This document shows, piece by piece, positions 21,278 through 34,333 of a stretch of DNA of 64,000 bases. The translations under genes were made by a program, and so were the position numbers. The notes under the pieces are model-generated. The model was not told the origin of the DNA and ran no database searches. It worked only from the letters and a program-made list of their open reading frames with translations. The stretch comes from Dermatophagoides farinae (lineage: Eukaryota > Arthropoda > Arachnida > Sarcoptiformes > Pyroglyphidae): assembly GCF_024713945.1 (NCBI RefSeq), contig NC_134680.1, positions 1,009,001-1,073,000 of the forward strand, read 5' to 3'. Each line of letters starts with the position of its first letter. Position 1 is the first letter of the stretch.

Positions 21278-22810
21278 ATGACAAACATATTTGATCGTTT
21301 TAAGTATTATCATCAATTTGAACAATTATTAGATCAAACAAATTATCGATGGCGTATTCTGGAATTTTCGGTGCTTTTATTTAATACAATTCGTTTCATG
21401 TTTTATGTAATACTTACATTCATTGGTGAATCCATTGTATATCGATATTGTCCACAGGATACAACCGCTGCACCATTATTTCATTATTATGAACATATGA
21501 AAAACGGAACGTCGATTAATATTGTTGATTGTCGAAGCACAGCGATTATCCTTTGTACATTTCTAATGTTTATTCTACATAGTGAATATATGTTATTTTT
21601 GACCAATCACGATTCAATTACTTGGCATCTATTATACGATATTTCCAATAGAAATTATGATAATTATCTTAAATCAATAATAAATTTGAAAAAAATTGAT
21701 TCAATCCGTTCGGTGTTTCGAATGATATTCCCTGATAATCATAAATATCCAATGAATACTGGTAATGATGATGATGATAAATTTAAAATGACAATAATGA
21801 TGAAGATGAATAATCGACAGAATTTTCTAAATAAATATTTCAATCATCTTATCATGAATGTTGATTTACTAAAATTTCGAAAATCCAAATTAAATGTATT
21901 CAATTACTGTGGCATTGAAACACGTATCTATCTTGTATTTACAATGATTTTGTTACATTTAATTGATGTTTTCCTTATGATTTTGGTTTATTTGACAATA
22001 ACAATTAGTAGTTGGAAATATTATCAATTTATATCGGCAAATATGGCTGATTTATGGCCAATGGCCATATTTGATTGCATGTCATTTATATATTGTGGAC
22101 ATATTTTCTTCAGGAATGCATCACTTTATTTTAATTTTTCATTAATCAGTGTTGTATTCTATGCATCGCATATGAACGACTGGAAAGAAAAATTTCAAAA
22201 ATTAATTCAACAAAAAACAAATTATTCAAAGATGACTAAATTATATTTAGATTATCAACATATAATAAATTGGCAACGATTCCAGCGACAACATCGTCAT
22301 ATTGTCTATTGTCTCGTGAATAGTGGACGTATTACATGGAATATTATATTCTTTATGGGCATTCCGGCTAATCTACCAATGAATATTCTGTTTATGTATA
22401 AATTAATATTCGTACGAAATTCAATGAAGGAACAATTAATGTATATCGGATTCTTAACATTTCAAATGCTTGTATTATCAAGTATAATACATATTGCTGC
22501 CATGATGAATTCTTCTGTGCATCAATTTAAGCGACAATTGCCAGGCTTACAGATTTACACGAAACAACCGCGTATTAAATGGCAAATCTTAGAATACTAT
22601 GAACGTTTAACCGATAATCGTAATGGTTTCGGTTTATATTTTGGTGGTATTTCGGTTATTGATTATAATAATTCTTTTCAGGTAAATTTTCGAGAGAGGA
22701 TATTTTTTATTTAAACTTTTTTTTCTTTTTTCTCTCACTAGTTATTAATATCGTATTTTGGACTCATGTTGATCATGTTTAAAACATTAATTAATAATGC
22801 TGCTGTCTAA
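21278..22810 (+). CDS. Gustatory-receptor-like seven-transmembrane protein, copy 1
   Basis: Exon 1 21278-22681 and exon 2 22742-22810 are joined by a 60-bp GT-AG intron in phase 0 (490 aa). I use the ATG at MTNIFDRF because it aligns with the starts of copies 2-4; an in-frame ATG at 21254 adds eight residues. About seven or eight hydrophobic segments are visible, including WRILEFSVLLFNTIRFMFYV, AIILCTFLMFILHSEYMLFL and RITWNIIFFMGIPANLPMNI, with a long charged loop (SIINLKKIDSIRSVFRMIF). The last exon encodes only LLISYFGLMLIMFKTLINNAA. A final phase-0 intron just before the last membrane segment is the classic layout of arthropod gustatory receptor genes. Ligand unknown. It shares its 3' flank type with copy 4. 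Confidence 0.68.
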
Positions 22811-24157
22811 AATGAATTTTCAATTGATCAAGACTATTTTTTGATTCACCAGTATTCATTTCACGATATCATTTCTTGTAGATGTAATTTAGTTATTACA
22901 ATAAAAATGAATAAAGTTTGAAAATTTTCAAAAATAAAAATTCAGCTTTTGATTTTTTTAAAAATGGCTTCTTGATTTTTTTTTCTGGATTTTATCACCA
23001 TTTGGATGGACACAATGTGCAATCTATAGAAACTTTCATAGATGAATTTTAACGTGTGGTCATAGCAAATTCTAGTAACGGCGCAAAAAAAGCGACAATT
23101 TTCCCAGCTTTGATCTGATTTTTGTCTGGAAAGAAACTATCAAAAATTTATCAGCTGCTTATAGAACCTCATTTAAAAACGATTAAAAAAGTGAACGTCT
23201 CAAGAATATGCAAGAATTGGCTAATATCAAACATAAAAATAATGAATCCTTTCCCAAAACTGGCAACTTGAATTTTGCAATTGTCGTTGTAAATTTAAAA
23301 TTTTTTTTCATTTTAAACTGCTTGGCCCTTGACATTCAGATTTTATTGTTGAATACTGATATATGTCTAAAGTTTTTTTTTTCATCACTAAAATAATCGA
23401 ATCATTTCATGGCAAAAATTACAAACCATTTCATGATGCATTTGCCAATGTATATGATGTTTCATAAATTTTTATCACTTCCGTCCAACGCTTCATCAAT
23501 TATTATTATTTTTTTTTTGCCGCCTGTGAATCATTATCATTATTTTCTTGGCGTTTTTTTTTTGATTATTTTATCAATGATTTTTGGCCAATAATGAAAA
23601 CTTTTTATTAAGTCCTCACCTTTTTCAAGTCAACTTTTCACTTGGCCAGTTGATTGGTGGTGGTATTGGTTTTTTTTTCCTGGTCGTGTTGCTTCTATTT
23701 ATGTATTGATTCTAAAAATTCTTTTCAACTATATTATTATTGATTGAATACACCGAAAAAAAAATCAACAAAAAGGGATTTTATTTCTCCATTTAAAATG
23801 TTTTAGATTTCCATTTATTTCATAATAAATGTTGATTTTTGACTTCAATTTTTTTTATACAATTAGTAATGAAATAAATTTGTATTACGAAAATGATTTT
23901 TTTTTAATTTTCAAATTTCAACAAAAAAAAACACCATAATAATAATGATAAATGTAATTTTTTTACGCAAAAAAAACGGTCTTGTCTGTGGAGGAATTTT
24001 TTTTTCTTTTTAATGATCTAAATGAAAAAGTATTATTTATTCTTACTTGATTTCTTTCTTTTTTTGGGCGTATGTTTTTAATTTTCTTGGAAATTTTTGA
24101 CTATATAAACTATTTCAATATAATTCATTTGAATCATTTTGATGTGTATGTGGAGTA
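22811..24157. other. Spacer between receptor copies 1 and 2
   Basis: The first part is a 3' flank (TTAGTTATTACAATAAAAATG at about 22889-22909, then ATGGCTTCTTGATTT and CATTTGGATGGACACAATG) that recurs after copy 4. The central part (about 23040-23750) is unique AT-rich DNA with no convincing gene. From about 23790 on, the sequence is the conserved receptor 5' block ending in the copy 2 promoter. Confidence 0.6.
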
Positions 24158-24205
24158 ATGTCATATGTGGTAAAAAAAACCAGTGCAAAATTCAAATTTC
24201 CAATC

Positions 24206-25725
24206 ATGTCGATTTTATTTGATCGTCTTAAATATTATCAACAATTTGAACAATTATTAGATACAACAAATTATCGATGGCGTATTCTGGAATTTTCGGT
24301 GCTTTTATTTAATACAATTCGTTTCATGTTTTATGTAATACTAACATTCATCGGTGAATCCATTGTATATCGATATTGTCCACTGGATACAACTGCTGCA
24401 CCATTATTTCATTATTATGAACATATGAAACACGGAACGTCGATTCATATTGTTGATTGTCGAATCACAGCTATTATTCTTTGTACATTTCTAATATTTA
24501 TTCTACATAGCGAGTATATGTTATTTTTTACCGATCGCGATTCAATCTCATGGCGTCTAGTGTACGACATTTCCAATAGAAATTATGATAATTATCTTAA
24601 ATCAATAATAAATTTAAAAAAAATTGATTCAATCCGTTCGGTGTTTCGAATGATATTCCTTGATAATCAGGAATATCCAATGAATACTGATGATGATGAT
24701 GAACGAATCAAAATGACAATGATGATGAAGATGAAAAATCGACAGAATTTTCTGAATAAATATTTCAATCATCTTATCATAAATGTTGATTTACAGAAAT
24801 TTAGAAAATCAAAATTAAATGTATTCAATTACTGTAGCATTGAAACACGTATCAATCTTGTATTCACAATGATTATGTTACATTTAATTGATGTTTTTTT
24901 CTTGATTTTTGTTCACATAACAATAACAATTAGTAGTTGGAAATATTATCAATTTATATCGACAAATATGCCTGATTTATGGCCAATGGCCATGTTTGAT
25001 TGCATGTCACATATATATTGTGCACATATTATTTTCAGGAATGCAACACTTTATTTTAATTTTGCATTAATCACTGTAGTATTCTATGCATCACATATGT
25101 ACGAGTGGAAAGAAAAATTTCAACAAAAATCCAAATATTTAAAAATGACTAAATTATGTTCAAATTATCAACATATAATAAATTGGCAACGATTCCAGCG
25201 ACAACATTGTCATATTATCTATTGTCTCGTGAATAGTGGACGTATTACATGGAATATTGTATTCTTTATGGGCATTCTGGCTAATCTACCATTGAATATC
25301 ATGTTTATGTATAATTTAATATTCGTACGAAATTCAATGAATGATCAATTAATATATATTGGATTCTTAACATTTCAAATGATTGTATTATCAAGTATAA
25401 TACATATTGCTGCTATGATCAATTTTTATGTCCATCAATTTAAACGACAATTGCCTGGTTTACAGATTTATACGAAACAACCGAGTATTAAATGGCAAAT
25501 CCAAGAATATTATGAACGTTTATCCGATAATCGTAATGGTTTCGGTTTATATTTTGGTCGTATTTCGGTTATTGATTATAAAAATTCTTTTCAGGTAAAT
25601 TTTTGAAAGAAAAAAAAATTTTGTTTAAATTTTTTTCCTTCTTCATTCACTAGATATTAATGTCATATTTTGGACTCATGTTGATCATGTTTAAAACATT
25701 CAATAAAAATAATGCTACTGTCTAA
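24206..25725 (+). CDS. Gustatory-receptor-like seven-transmembrane protein, copy 2
   Basis: Exon 1 24206-25594 and exon 2 25654-25725, 59-bp intron in phase 0 (486 aa). The start used, MSILFDRLKYY, matches copies 3 and 4; an upstream in-frame ATG at 24158 would add 16 residues. It differs from copy 1 by scattered substitutions, a shorter cytoplasmic-type loop (DWKEKFQQ region reads EWKEKFQQKSKYLKM) and a longer final exon (ILMSYFGLMLIMFKTFNKNN). All membrane segments remain intact, so it looks functional. Its 3' flank (TAATTCTCCTTCTAATTG at about 25771) is of the type shared with copy 3. Confidence 0.68.
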
Positions 25726-26233
25726 AATCATTTGAAGATATTATTTCTTGTAAATGTAATAGATTTACGATTAATTCTCCTTCTAATTGTATTAGATTTT
25801 AATTTCATATATTTCCTACTAAATGTTGATAATGTTTGTTTACATTTTTCTTCAATAATGAATTGATGATTGATTTGTATTGTGAAATTCATTTTTTTGA
25901 TTTTAAATTTGTAAACAAGCAATAATAATAAATGTAATTGATGATTCTGTAGAAAAAAAAATCGGTCTTGTTTTTTTTTTGCGGAAAATTTGGCATATGA
26001 TCCTTAATGAAAAATCTATAAATTATTTACATATATTTTTCTTTATTGTTTTTTCTTTATTGTTTTTTCTTTATTTGATTGTTTCACTTTCTCTATGCAT
26101 GTGTGTTCGATTTTCTTGTGAATTTTGTACTATATAAACCATTTCAATTGGATTCATTCGAATCATTTTGATGTGTATAGTCATATGTGGTAAAAAATAA
26201 AACCAATGTGTAAAATTCAAATTTCCAATCATC
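25726..26233. other. Spacer between receptor copies 2 and 3
   Basis: About 500 bp formed by the copy 2 3' flank followed by the conserved receptor 5' block (AAATGTTGATAATG, ATTTGGCATATGATC, TATATAAA at 26131-26138). A direct triplication of TTTATTGTTTTTTC-like units occurs at 26041-26075. No other gene. Confidence 0.6.
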
Positions 26234-27778
26234 ATGTCGATTATATTTGATCGTCTAAAATATTATCATCAATTTGAACAATTATTAAATTTAGCAAATT
26301 ATCGCTGGTGGATTCTGGAATGTTTGCTACTTTCATTTCATACAATTCGTTTTATGTTTTATGTAATACTTACATTCATGGATGAATCCATTGTATATCG
26401 ATATTGTCCACTGGATACAACTGCTGCGCCATTATTTCATTATTATGAACATATGAAAAATGGAACGTCGATTAATATTGTTGATTGTCGAATCACAGCT
26501 ATTATTCTTTGTACATATCTAATATTTATTCTACATAGTGAATATATGTTATTTTTAACTGATCGCGATTCAATATCATGGCGTCTATTGTACGACATTT
26601 CCAATAGAAATTATGATAATTACCTTAAATCAATAATAAATTTGAAAAAAATTGATTCAATCCATTCGGTGTATCGAATGATATTCCATGATAATCATAA
26701 ATATCCAATGAATACTGATGATAATGATGATGATGAACGATTCAAAATGACAATGATGATGAAGATGAATAATGGACAGAATTTTCTAAATAAATATTTC
26801 AATCATCTTATCATGAATGTTGATTTACAGAAATTTCAAAAATCCAAATTAAATGTATTCAATTACTGTGGCATTGAAACACGTATCTATCTTGTATTTA
26901 CAATGATTTTGTTACATTTTATCGATGTTTTTCTCATGATTTTGGTTTATATGACAATAACAATTAGTAGTTGGAAATATTATCAATTTATATCGGCAAA
27001 TATGGCTGATTTATGGCCAATGGCCATATTTGATTGCATGTCCTATATATATTGTGGACATATTTTAGTCAGGAATGCATCACTTTATTTTAATTTTTCA
27101 TTCATCAGTGTCGTATTTTATGCATCGCATATGAACGACTGGAAAGAAAAATTTCAAAAATTATTTCAACTAAAACAAAAATCAAAAATCAAAACAATTA
27201 CTAAATTATGTTCAAATTATCAACAAACAATAAATTGGCAACGATTCCAGCGACAACATTGTCATATTATCTATTGTCTCATGAATAGTGGACGTATTAC
27301 ATGGAATATTGTAATCTTTATGGGCATTCTAGCTAATATACCATTGAATATTCTGTTCATGTATAAACTAATATTAGTACAAAATTCAATGAATAATCAA
27401 TTAATGTATATTGGATTCTTAATATTTCAAACATTTGTATTATTAAGTGTAATACATATGACTGCTATAATTCATTTTTCCGTACATCAATTTAAACGAC
27501 AATTACCAGGCATACAGATTTGTATGAAACATCCGAGTATTAAATGGCAAATCCAAGAATATTATGAACGTTTATCCGATAATCGTAATGGTTTCGGTTG
27601 GTATTGTGGCAGTATTTCGGTTATTGATTATAAAAATTCTTTTCAGGTAAAATTTCAAAAGAGAAAATTTTTCTTTTTTTAAACTTTTTTTTCATTCTTC
27701 ACTCACTAGATATTGATCTCGTATTTTGGACTCATGTTGATCATGTTTAAAGCATTCATTAATAATGCTGCTAATTAA
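26234..27778 (+). CDS. Gustatory-receptor-like seven-transmembrane protein, copy 3
   Basis: Exon 1 26234-27646 and exon 2 27710-27778, 63-bp intron in phase 0 (493 aa). The only in-frame start is MSIIFDRLKYYHQF, which sets the start for the family; the upstream ATG that opens copy 1 is out of frame here. It is the most divergent copy near the N-terminus (LNLANYRWWILECLLLSFHT instead of LDQTNYRWRILEFSVLLFNT) and carries a longer loop (FQLKQKSKIKTITKL). The remaining segments align with no gaps. Probably intact. Confidence 0.68.
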
Positions 27779-28667
27779 AATGAATTTTCAATTGAGCAAA
27801 AGACTATTTTTTGATTCACCAATAATCATTTAACGATATCATTTCTTGTAGATGTAATAGATTTACAAATTAATTCTCCTTCTAATTGTATTTGATTTTA
27901 ATTTCATCATATATTTAGTATACTAAATAAATGTTTACATTTTTCTTCAATAATGAATTGATGATTGATTTGTATTGTGAAATTCATTTTTTTTGATTTT
28001 CAAATTTGGAAACAAGCAATAATAATAATAATAATAAATGAAATTGATTATGTAGAAAAAAAATCGGTCTTGTTTTCGGAAGAATTTTGCTTATGATCTA
28101 GATTCTAGATGAAAAAATCTATAAAAAAGCATTATTGTTTTATATTCTACTTGATTGTTTTTTTTTTTTGCTTTTTGTTTCACTTTGATCTTGTTGCTAT
28201 TATTGATTTTCAAAAATTTTTTTTCCAGCTATACATTGATTGAATATTTTTTTACTCAAAAATTTTATAATTTCTCTTTTTAATTGTTTAGATTTTAATT
28301 ACAAATATATTTCGTATTAAATGTTGATTTCGATTTTAAATTTTTCTACAATAATGAATGAATTCGTATATAACGAAATTCATTTTTTTCATTTTCAAAT
28401 TAATTGGAAAAAACGATAATAATAATAATGATGACAAATGATTCTGTAGAAAAAAATTGGTCTTGTCTTCGAAGGAATTTTTTTTTTATATTTTCTACTT
28501 AATTATTATTGTTTTTTTTTCGTATATGTTTGTTTAATTATCTGGTAAAATTGTGACTACATAAATGGCAATCATTCAAATCATTCATTCAATTTGATGT
28601 GAATAGTCAAACTTATTCTGTTAGAGTGAGAAAAAAAACTAATGTGAAATTCAAATTTCCAATCATC
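27779..28667. other. Spacer between receptor copies 3 and 4
   Basis: This 0.9-kb spacer contains two successive versions of the conserved flank (AAATG...TTTACATTTTTCTTCAATAATG at about 27930-27955, then TTTAATTGTTTAGATTTTAATT at about 28278-28300 and TTAAATGTTGATTT at about 28317), suggesting a duplicated flank or a deleted partial unit. No gene. Confidence 0.55.
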
Positions 28668-30204
28668 ATGTCGATTATATTTGATCGTTTTAAGTATTAT
28701 CATCAATTTGAACAATTATTAGATCAAACAAATTATCGATGGCGGATTCTGGAATTTTCGGTGCTTTTATTTAATACAATTCGTTTCATGTTTTATGTAA
28801 TGATTACATTCATGGGTGAATCCGTTTTATATCGATATTGTCCACATGATACAACCGCTGCGCCATTATTTCATTATTATGAACATATGAAAAACGGAAC
28901 GTCGATTAATATTGTTGATTGTCGAAGCACAGCGATTATCTTTTGTACATATCTAATATTTATTCTACATAGTGAATATATGTTATTTTTTACCGATCAC
29001 GATTCAATCACTTGGCATCTATTATACGATATTTCCAATAGAAATTATGATAATTACCTTAAATCAATAATAAATTTGAAAAAAATTGATTCAATCCGTT
29101 CGGTGTTTCGAATGATATTCCTTGATAATTCTGAATATCCGATGAATGCTGATAGTGATGATGATAAATTCAAAATGGCAATGATGATGAAGATGAATAA
29201 TCGACAGAGTTTTCTGAATAAATATTTCAATCATCTTATCATGAATGTTGATTTACAGAAGTTTCGTAAATCCAAATTAAATGTATTCAATTACTGTGGC
29301 GTTGAAACACGTATTTATCTTGTATTTACAATGATTTTGTTACATTTCATTGATGTTTTTCTCATGATTTTGGTCTATATGACAACAATAACAATGAGCA
29401 GTTGGAAATATTATCAATTTATATCGGCAAATATGTCTGATTTATGGCCAATGGCCATATTTGATTGCATATCCTATATATATTGTTTACATATTTTACT
29501 CAGGAATGCATCACTTTATTTTAATTTTGCATTAATCAGTGTTGTATTCTATGCATTGCATATGAACGACTGGAAAGAAAAATTTCAAAAATTATTTCAA
29601 CAAAAACAAAAATCAAAATATTTGAAGATCCCTAAATTATGTTTAGATTATCAACATATAATAAATTGGCAACGATTCCAGCGACAACATTGTCATATTG
29701 TCTATTGTGTCATGAATAGTGGACGTATTACATGGAATATTGTATTCTTTATGGGCATTCTGGCTAATCTACCGATGAATATTATGTTTATGTATAAATT
29801 AATGTTCGTACAAAATTTAATGAATGATCAATTAATGTATATTGGATTCTTAATATTTCAAATATTTGTATTATCAAGTGTAATACATATTGCTGCTGTG
29901 ATTAATTTTTCCGTACATCAATTTAAACGACAATTGCCAGGCATACAGATTTGTATGAAACAACCGATTATTAAATGGCAAATCTTAGAATATTATGAAC
30001 GTTTAACCGATAATCGTAATGGTTTCGGTTGGTATTGTGGCAGTATTTCGGTTATTGATTATAAAAATTCTTTTCAGGTAAATTTTGGAGAGAGGAAATT
30101 TTTTATTTAAACTTTTTTCTTTCTTCACCCACTAGATATTGATGTCGTATTTTGGACTCATGTTGATCATGTTTAAAGCATTCATCAATAATGCTGCTAA
30201 TTAA
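28668..30204 (+). CDS. Gustatory-receptor-like seven-transmembrane protein, copy 4
   Basis: Exon 1 28668-30077 and exon 2 30136-30204, 58-bp intron in phase 0 (492 aa). MSIIFDRFKYY is the first ATG in frame. The N-terminal third (LDQTNYRWRILEFSVLLFNT) is nearly the same as copy 1, while the last third (GIQICMKQPIIKWQI, GWYCGSISVIDYKNSFQ, FKAFINNAAN) resembles copy 3. This mosaic pattern suggests gene conversion or unequal crossing-over. All membrane segments are intact. The TATA element is weaker than in the other copies, so expression may differ. Confidence 0.68.
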
Positions 30205-32874
30205 AATGAATTTTCAATTGACCAAGACTATTTTTTTGATTCACCAGTAATTATTTCACGATACCATATGTTTAGTAGATGTAATTTAGTTATTACAATA
30301 AAAATTAATAAAATTTGAAAATTTTCAAAAAAAAAATTTCGATCGTCATGGTTACGAGGCCAGTGCAAGCTATTTTTTTAAGCTTTGAAATTTTACCATG
30401 ACAATCAGTCATTTTTCCAAATGAATAGCAATGGGTTTTTTTTTCATTAATTACGATCGATAACAATGTACGACAACCACAGTGCACTTTTTTTTATGGA
30501 AAAAGTAAAGATCAAACATTCGAAACATTTTGCCCATTTGTTTTTTTTTGTTGCTTTCTCTCATGGTTCTATTTCAAATTTTTTATGGGCCAATTTTCGT
30601 TTTGTTTTGTTTTGCTTTTTTGATTGTTATGAAAATGGCTTCATAATTTTTATTCCAGAATTTTATTATCATTTGGATAGACACAATGTGAAATCGAATC
30701 GTAGAAACTAAAAAAAAAAAGAAATGAAATGAAATGAATCAAAAATCGATCGATACAAATTCATAAAATTTATATTACCGAATCACAAATGATGGGCCAT
30801 CATGATGTTTGATGATTGACAAAACAAAACAAAAAGGGCCCGATTAAAGGCTGAAATGAATACATTTCGTTGATTGAAACAAGATGATGTCGATGAAAGT
30901 GGGTAAAGAATCCAATCAAAGGTTTGGCCTTTTTTCTGCTGTCACCTCTCTCTCTCTCTTTCTCTCTTTCACTCATTTATTCAAATTCAATTCTAATCAA
31001 TAAATTTTTCGGTTTTACCATTGGCGATGACAATATAATGATTGTTGTTGTTGTTGTTGTTGTAAGTTGATGATTATTTTCGTTACGCGTACTATAAAAA
31101 CAGCACACAATAGTGTGCTTGTTAGTGTTGTGTGAATACGTCTCGTTCTCTTTTTTTTTCTCTCTCTCTCTCTCTCATTTCCCCTTCACACTTTTCGAAT
31201 GTGTAACAGAACAAAACAAAAAACACATTCATTTATGTGTCGAAAACTTTGAACCAAAAAAAAAAATCGAACATCGAAAACAATCATTGAAAATTGACCA
31301 AATAATGATGATGATGATGGAAAAGCTGTTGTTGAATTTTCATCATCAACAACATCAAACCAACCACCAGTTATATATTGACAAAAGTCATTGATGAAAA
31401 GATATCACCTTTTTTCTCACTATTTTTTTTTGCCTTTAACAATATCATGATTATGGGTGATGATGATGATGATGATGATAAGTGTTGAACGAGCGAAATT
31501 TCTCACTTTTTTTTTCGTTTTGTTCGTTTATATTTCTCGATTGAATAGAGAAAATTATTCATTTTGATGACAATTGAGTGAGTGAGTGAGTGAGAGAAAT
31601 TGAGAGCCGAATTATTATAATACACACACACACACACACGTTTATACAATAAAAACCCGGCTAAATTTTTTTTTTTTTTTTTGTTTCCATTCATTCCAAC
31701 AAAAATACAATTGATGAGATGGTGTTTTGTGTGCTGTGCACATTCTCATTCGAATATTTCACATTAGATCTAGCGTCCGTCCGCGTTCATTGGTTTTTTT
31801 TTTTTTTTTGGTTTGAACAAAAGATATACCTACTTCAAAAAAAAAAGAAATAAATACTCAATATGTCTCGTTTTTTTTTGACTCTTCAAGTGGATTAAAT
31901 AGAGGGATCTACTTACCTCAATTCTCCATTATTATCACCTCTCGAATCACTTATTATTATGGCTTTTGTGTGTGTGTGTGTGTTGTATTCGATTCACTCG
32001 GTCCCTTCATTTTTGCTCACTATTGTTGTTTCTGTGTTGGCTTTTATGTTTTTTTTTCCAGTATTAGTTTCAGGATTTTATTGTTGTTGTTGTTGGCTTT
32101 TGACACTTATTTACGCTAGTATATACGGTTGCGGCTACCGCCGTTTTTGACATTCGAACATTTTACACGCACATGCACACATATATCGATATAAAAGTAT
32201 CGATTATATCGAAACATTTAATGTGTCTGTGATTATCAAACATAAATCCATGTGGTCATGTTTTCATTTTGAAAATTTTATCTTAATCAGATTAAAATCA
32301 ATCACAATCATGATTGATAATAAAAACGAAAATCAATCTAATAATAATGATGAACAAATGTAATCCGATACTTATCCATTGAAAATAATCGATGGTGAGG
32401 GTCGTATATCGATTTCATTATATTATTTGATGATTTTCATCATGAAAAATTATTTATGATGACAAAATGTTTGATCGATCCTTTTTACTACTAAAGCGCA
32501 AAAAAAATTCCACTGAAAAAAAACAATCAAAAAAATTTTTAAAGATCAAATGAATATTGGCCGTTAAAATTTTAAGGTGTTGAAAAAATTTTTTTTTTTT
32601 TACTGAAAAGAATTGTTATTGAAATGAAGAGAGAGAAGTAACAATAAAATCAAAATCAAGTGGTTGCTTGCTTGGTTGGTTGGTCGATTGTTGTTGTAGT
32701 CGTCGTTTTTGAGTAAGAAGAAAAAAAAATTGGGGCCCATCATTTTTTTTTTTTTTTTGTTTCATAAAATTTGGACCTAGCTTGCGGGGCGTCCTTTTTT
32801 TCAACACCGACAACAACAACAACAACAACAAGGACAATGTTACAAATGAGTTGAAGGCTCACTCGAGAGGCTCA

Positions 32875-32909
<35 letters not shown>

Positions 32910-33766
32910 GAAAAAGGAGGAAATTTTTTTTTTTTTTTGGATCCCAAAATTTGATCCAAAAAAAAAGCCAATGTGATCGCCTCATTGCCCATAGCATAGC
33001 CACATAATGTGTGTGTGTGTGTGTGTGTGTGTGTTTAGAACTTATTCAACAATTCCAGACGACGACTATCACGACAATAATTGTCAAAAAAGGTAAATTT
33101 CACAATATTGTTTGCTTGTTACCGCTAGCTATCTAAAAGAGGTTGTCGGGATTTTTTTTTCTTCTATTCAATTCAATCCAGTTCATTTCATTTCATTCAT
33201 TCAATTTGATTTCTTCAAATTTTCAACAGATTCATTTATAATAATAATATATATGTTTGTTCGTCCAATATTGTAATGAAATGATCTTCACATTTTTTTT
33301 TTTTGCTCACACTCGTTCATTTCATATTCGGTTCATTTACACAATTTTGGATCGTTTTCATTCAATTTTGGTCGATAGAGAGAGAAGAGAGAAGAAAAGT
33401 GGAAATAAAAAAGATTTCTTTCGAATAATTCGGCCACTTTTCTTAACGATTTACAAAAAAAAAAACAACACTCAATTGAGACATCCACTTTAAAAAAAAA
33501 TATACATAAGTCATTTGGTTTCGTCGTCATCGTCGTCGTTGTTGTTGTTGTTGATGATGATGATGATGATGATTCACAACTATTTCCACACACTAAAGCC
33601 GCCTAAAGTTTTGAGTGTTTTTATTCGTTTTCTTGGTTTTTATCCAATTCCAATTATATTTACTGTCTTTGATGATGAGATGATTCGATTGTTTCTGTAT
33701 ACACATGATGATTTCGAGAATATGATATTTCCGAAACAAACAAACAAAAATGGATCGATCATTTTT

Positions 33767-33798
<32 letters not shown>

Positions 33799-34320
33799 CA
33801 AAATATTTTGAATTGTTAACAAAATATTAGAATAAGAAAAAAAAATCAATCGATCATTGCTGATTATGAAGAAGAAAGTAATTAACAATCAATTAATCAT
33901 TATAAAATGACAGATGATTTTCTCTCTCTCTCTTTCTTATTCTTTCGCCAGAAATGATAATTATCGAATCAAATTCAAATTCAAATCCAAGAAATGAATT
34001 AGTTTGTCATTCCACCAGTAGCCAAATGATGGACAACAACAACAAACAAAAAAAAACCGAATCGAATTCATTTGAATATTATATTGGATATATATATATT
34101 TGGGTGCGTCCTCATGAATTGAATGATGATGATGATAACCGTTACAAATTTAACCGTAACAAATATACCTAAATACATGACATGTGTATATGTTGTCCGA
34201 ATTATATTAACTCTGTCACCAATTTACAAATACCGTGATTGGCGGCTCTCTCTCTTTCTGGTACCCAGGCATGTTCACATATATACTTGACTTGTTTAAT
34301 TTTTTGAATGTAAAATATAT
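30205..34320. other. Large gene-poor region downstream of the receptor array
   Basis: The first 500 bp are the copy 4 3' flank. The rest is AT-rich with (CT)n, (GT)n at about 33008-33034, (CA)n at 32879-32908, (GATGAT)n at 33552-33571 and 33768-33797, and many homopolymers. A small frame at 33954-34172 follows a strong pyrimidine-AG (CTTTCGCCAG) but encodes only biased sequence without a domain. No supported gene. Confidence 0.5.
31093..31118 (+). promoter_or_regulatory. Possible TATA promoter without an identified gene
   Basis: TATAAAAA at 31093-31100, preceded by GTTACGCGTAC, is followed by GCACACAATAGTGTGC, an inverted repeat at about 31103-31118, where transcription would start. No coding exon could be joined to it with confidence, so it may drive a noncoding RNA or an unlinked spliced gene, or be chance. 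Confidence 0.3.
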
Positions 34321-34333
34321 TTGCTTTTTATAA

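Noticed and set aside
23040-23760. Possible extra receptor pseudogene between copies 1 and 2
   Set aside because: No stretch there aligns with receptor coding sequence; only flank-type sequence at both ends is related.
33954-34172. 72-codon frame directly after a strong pyrimidine-AG
   Set aside because: The acceptor is good, but the peptide is Asn/Ser/Asp-rich without a domain and I could not link an upstream exon with a convincing donor.
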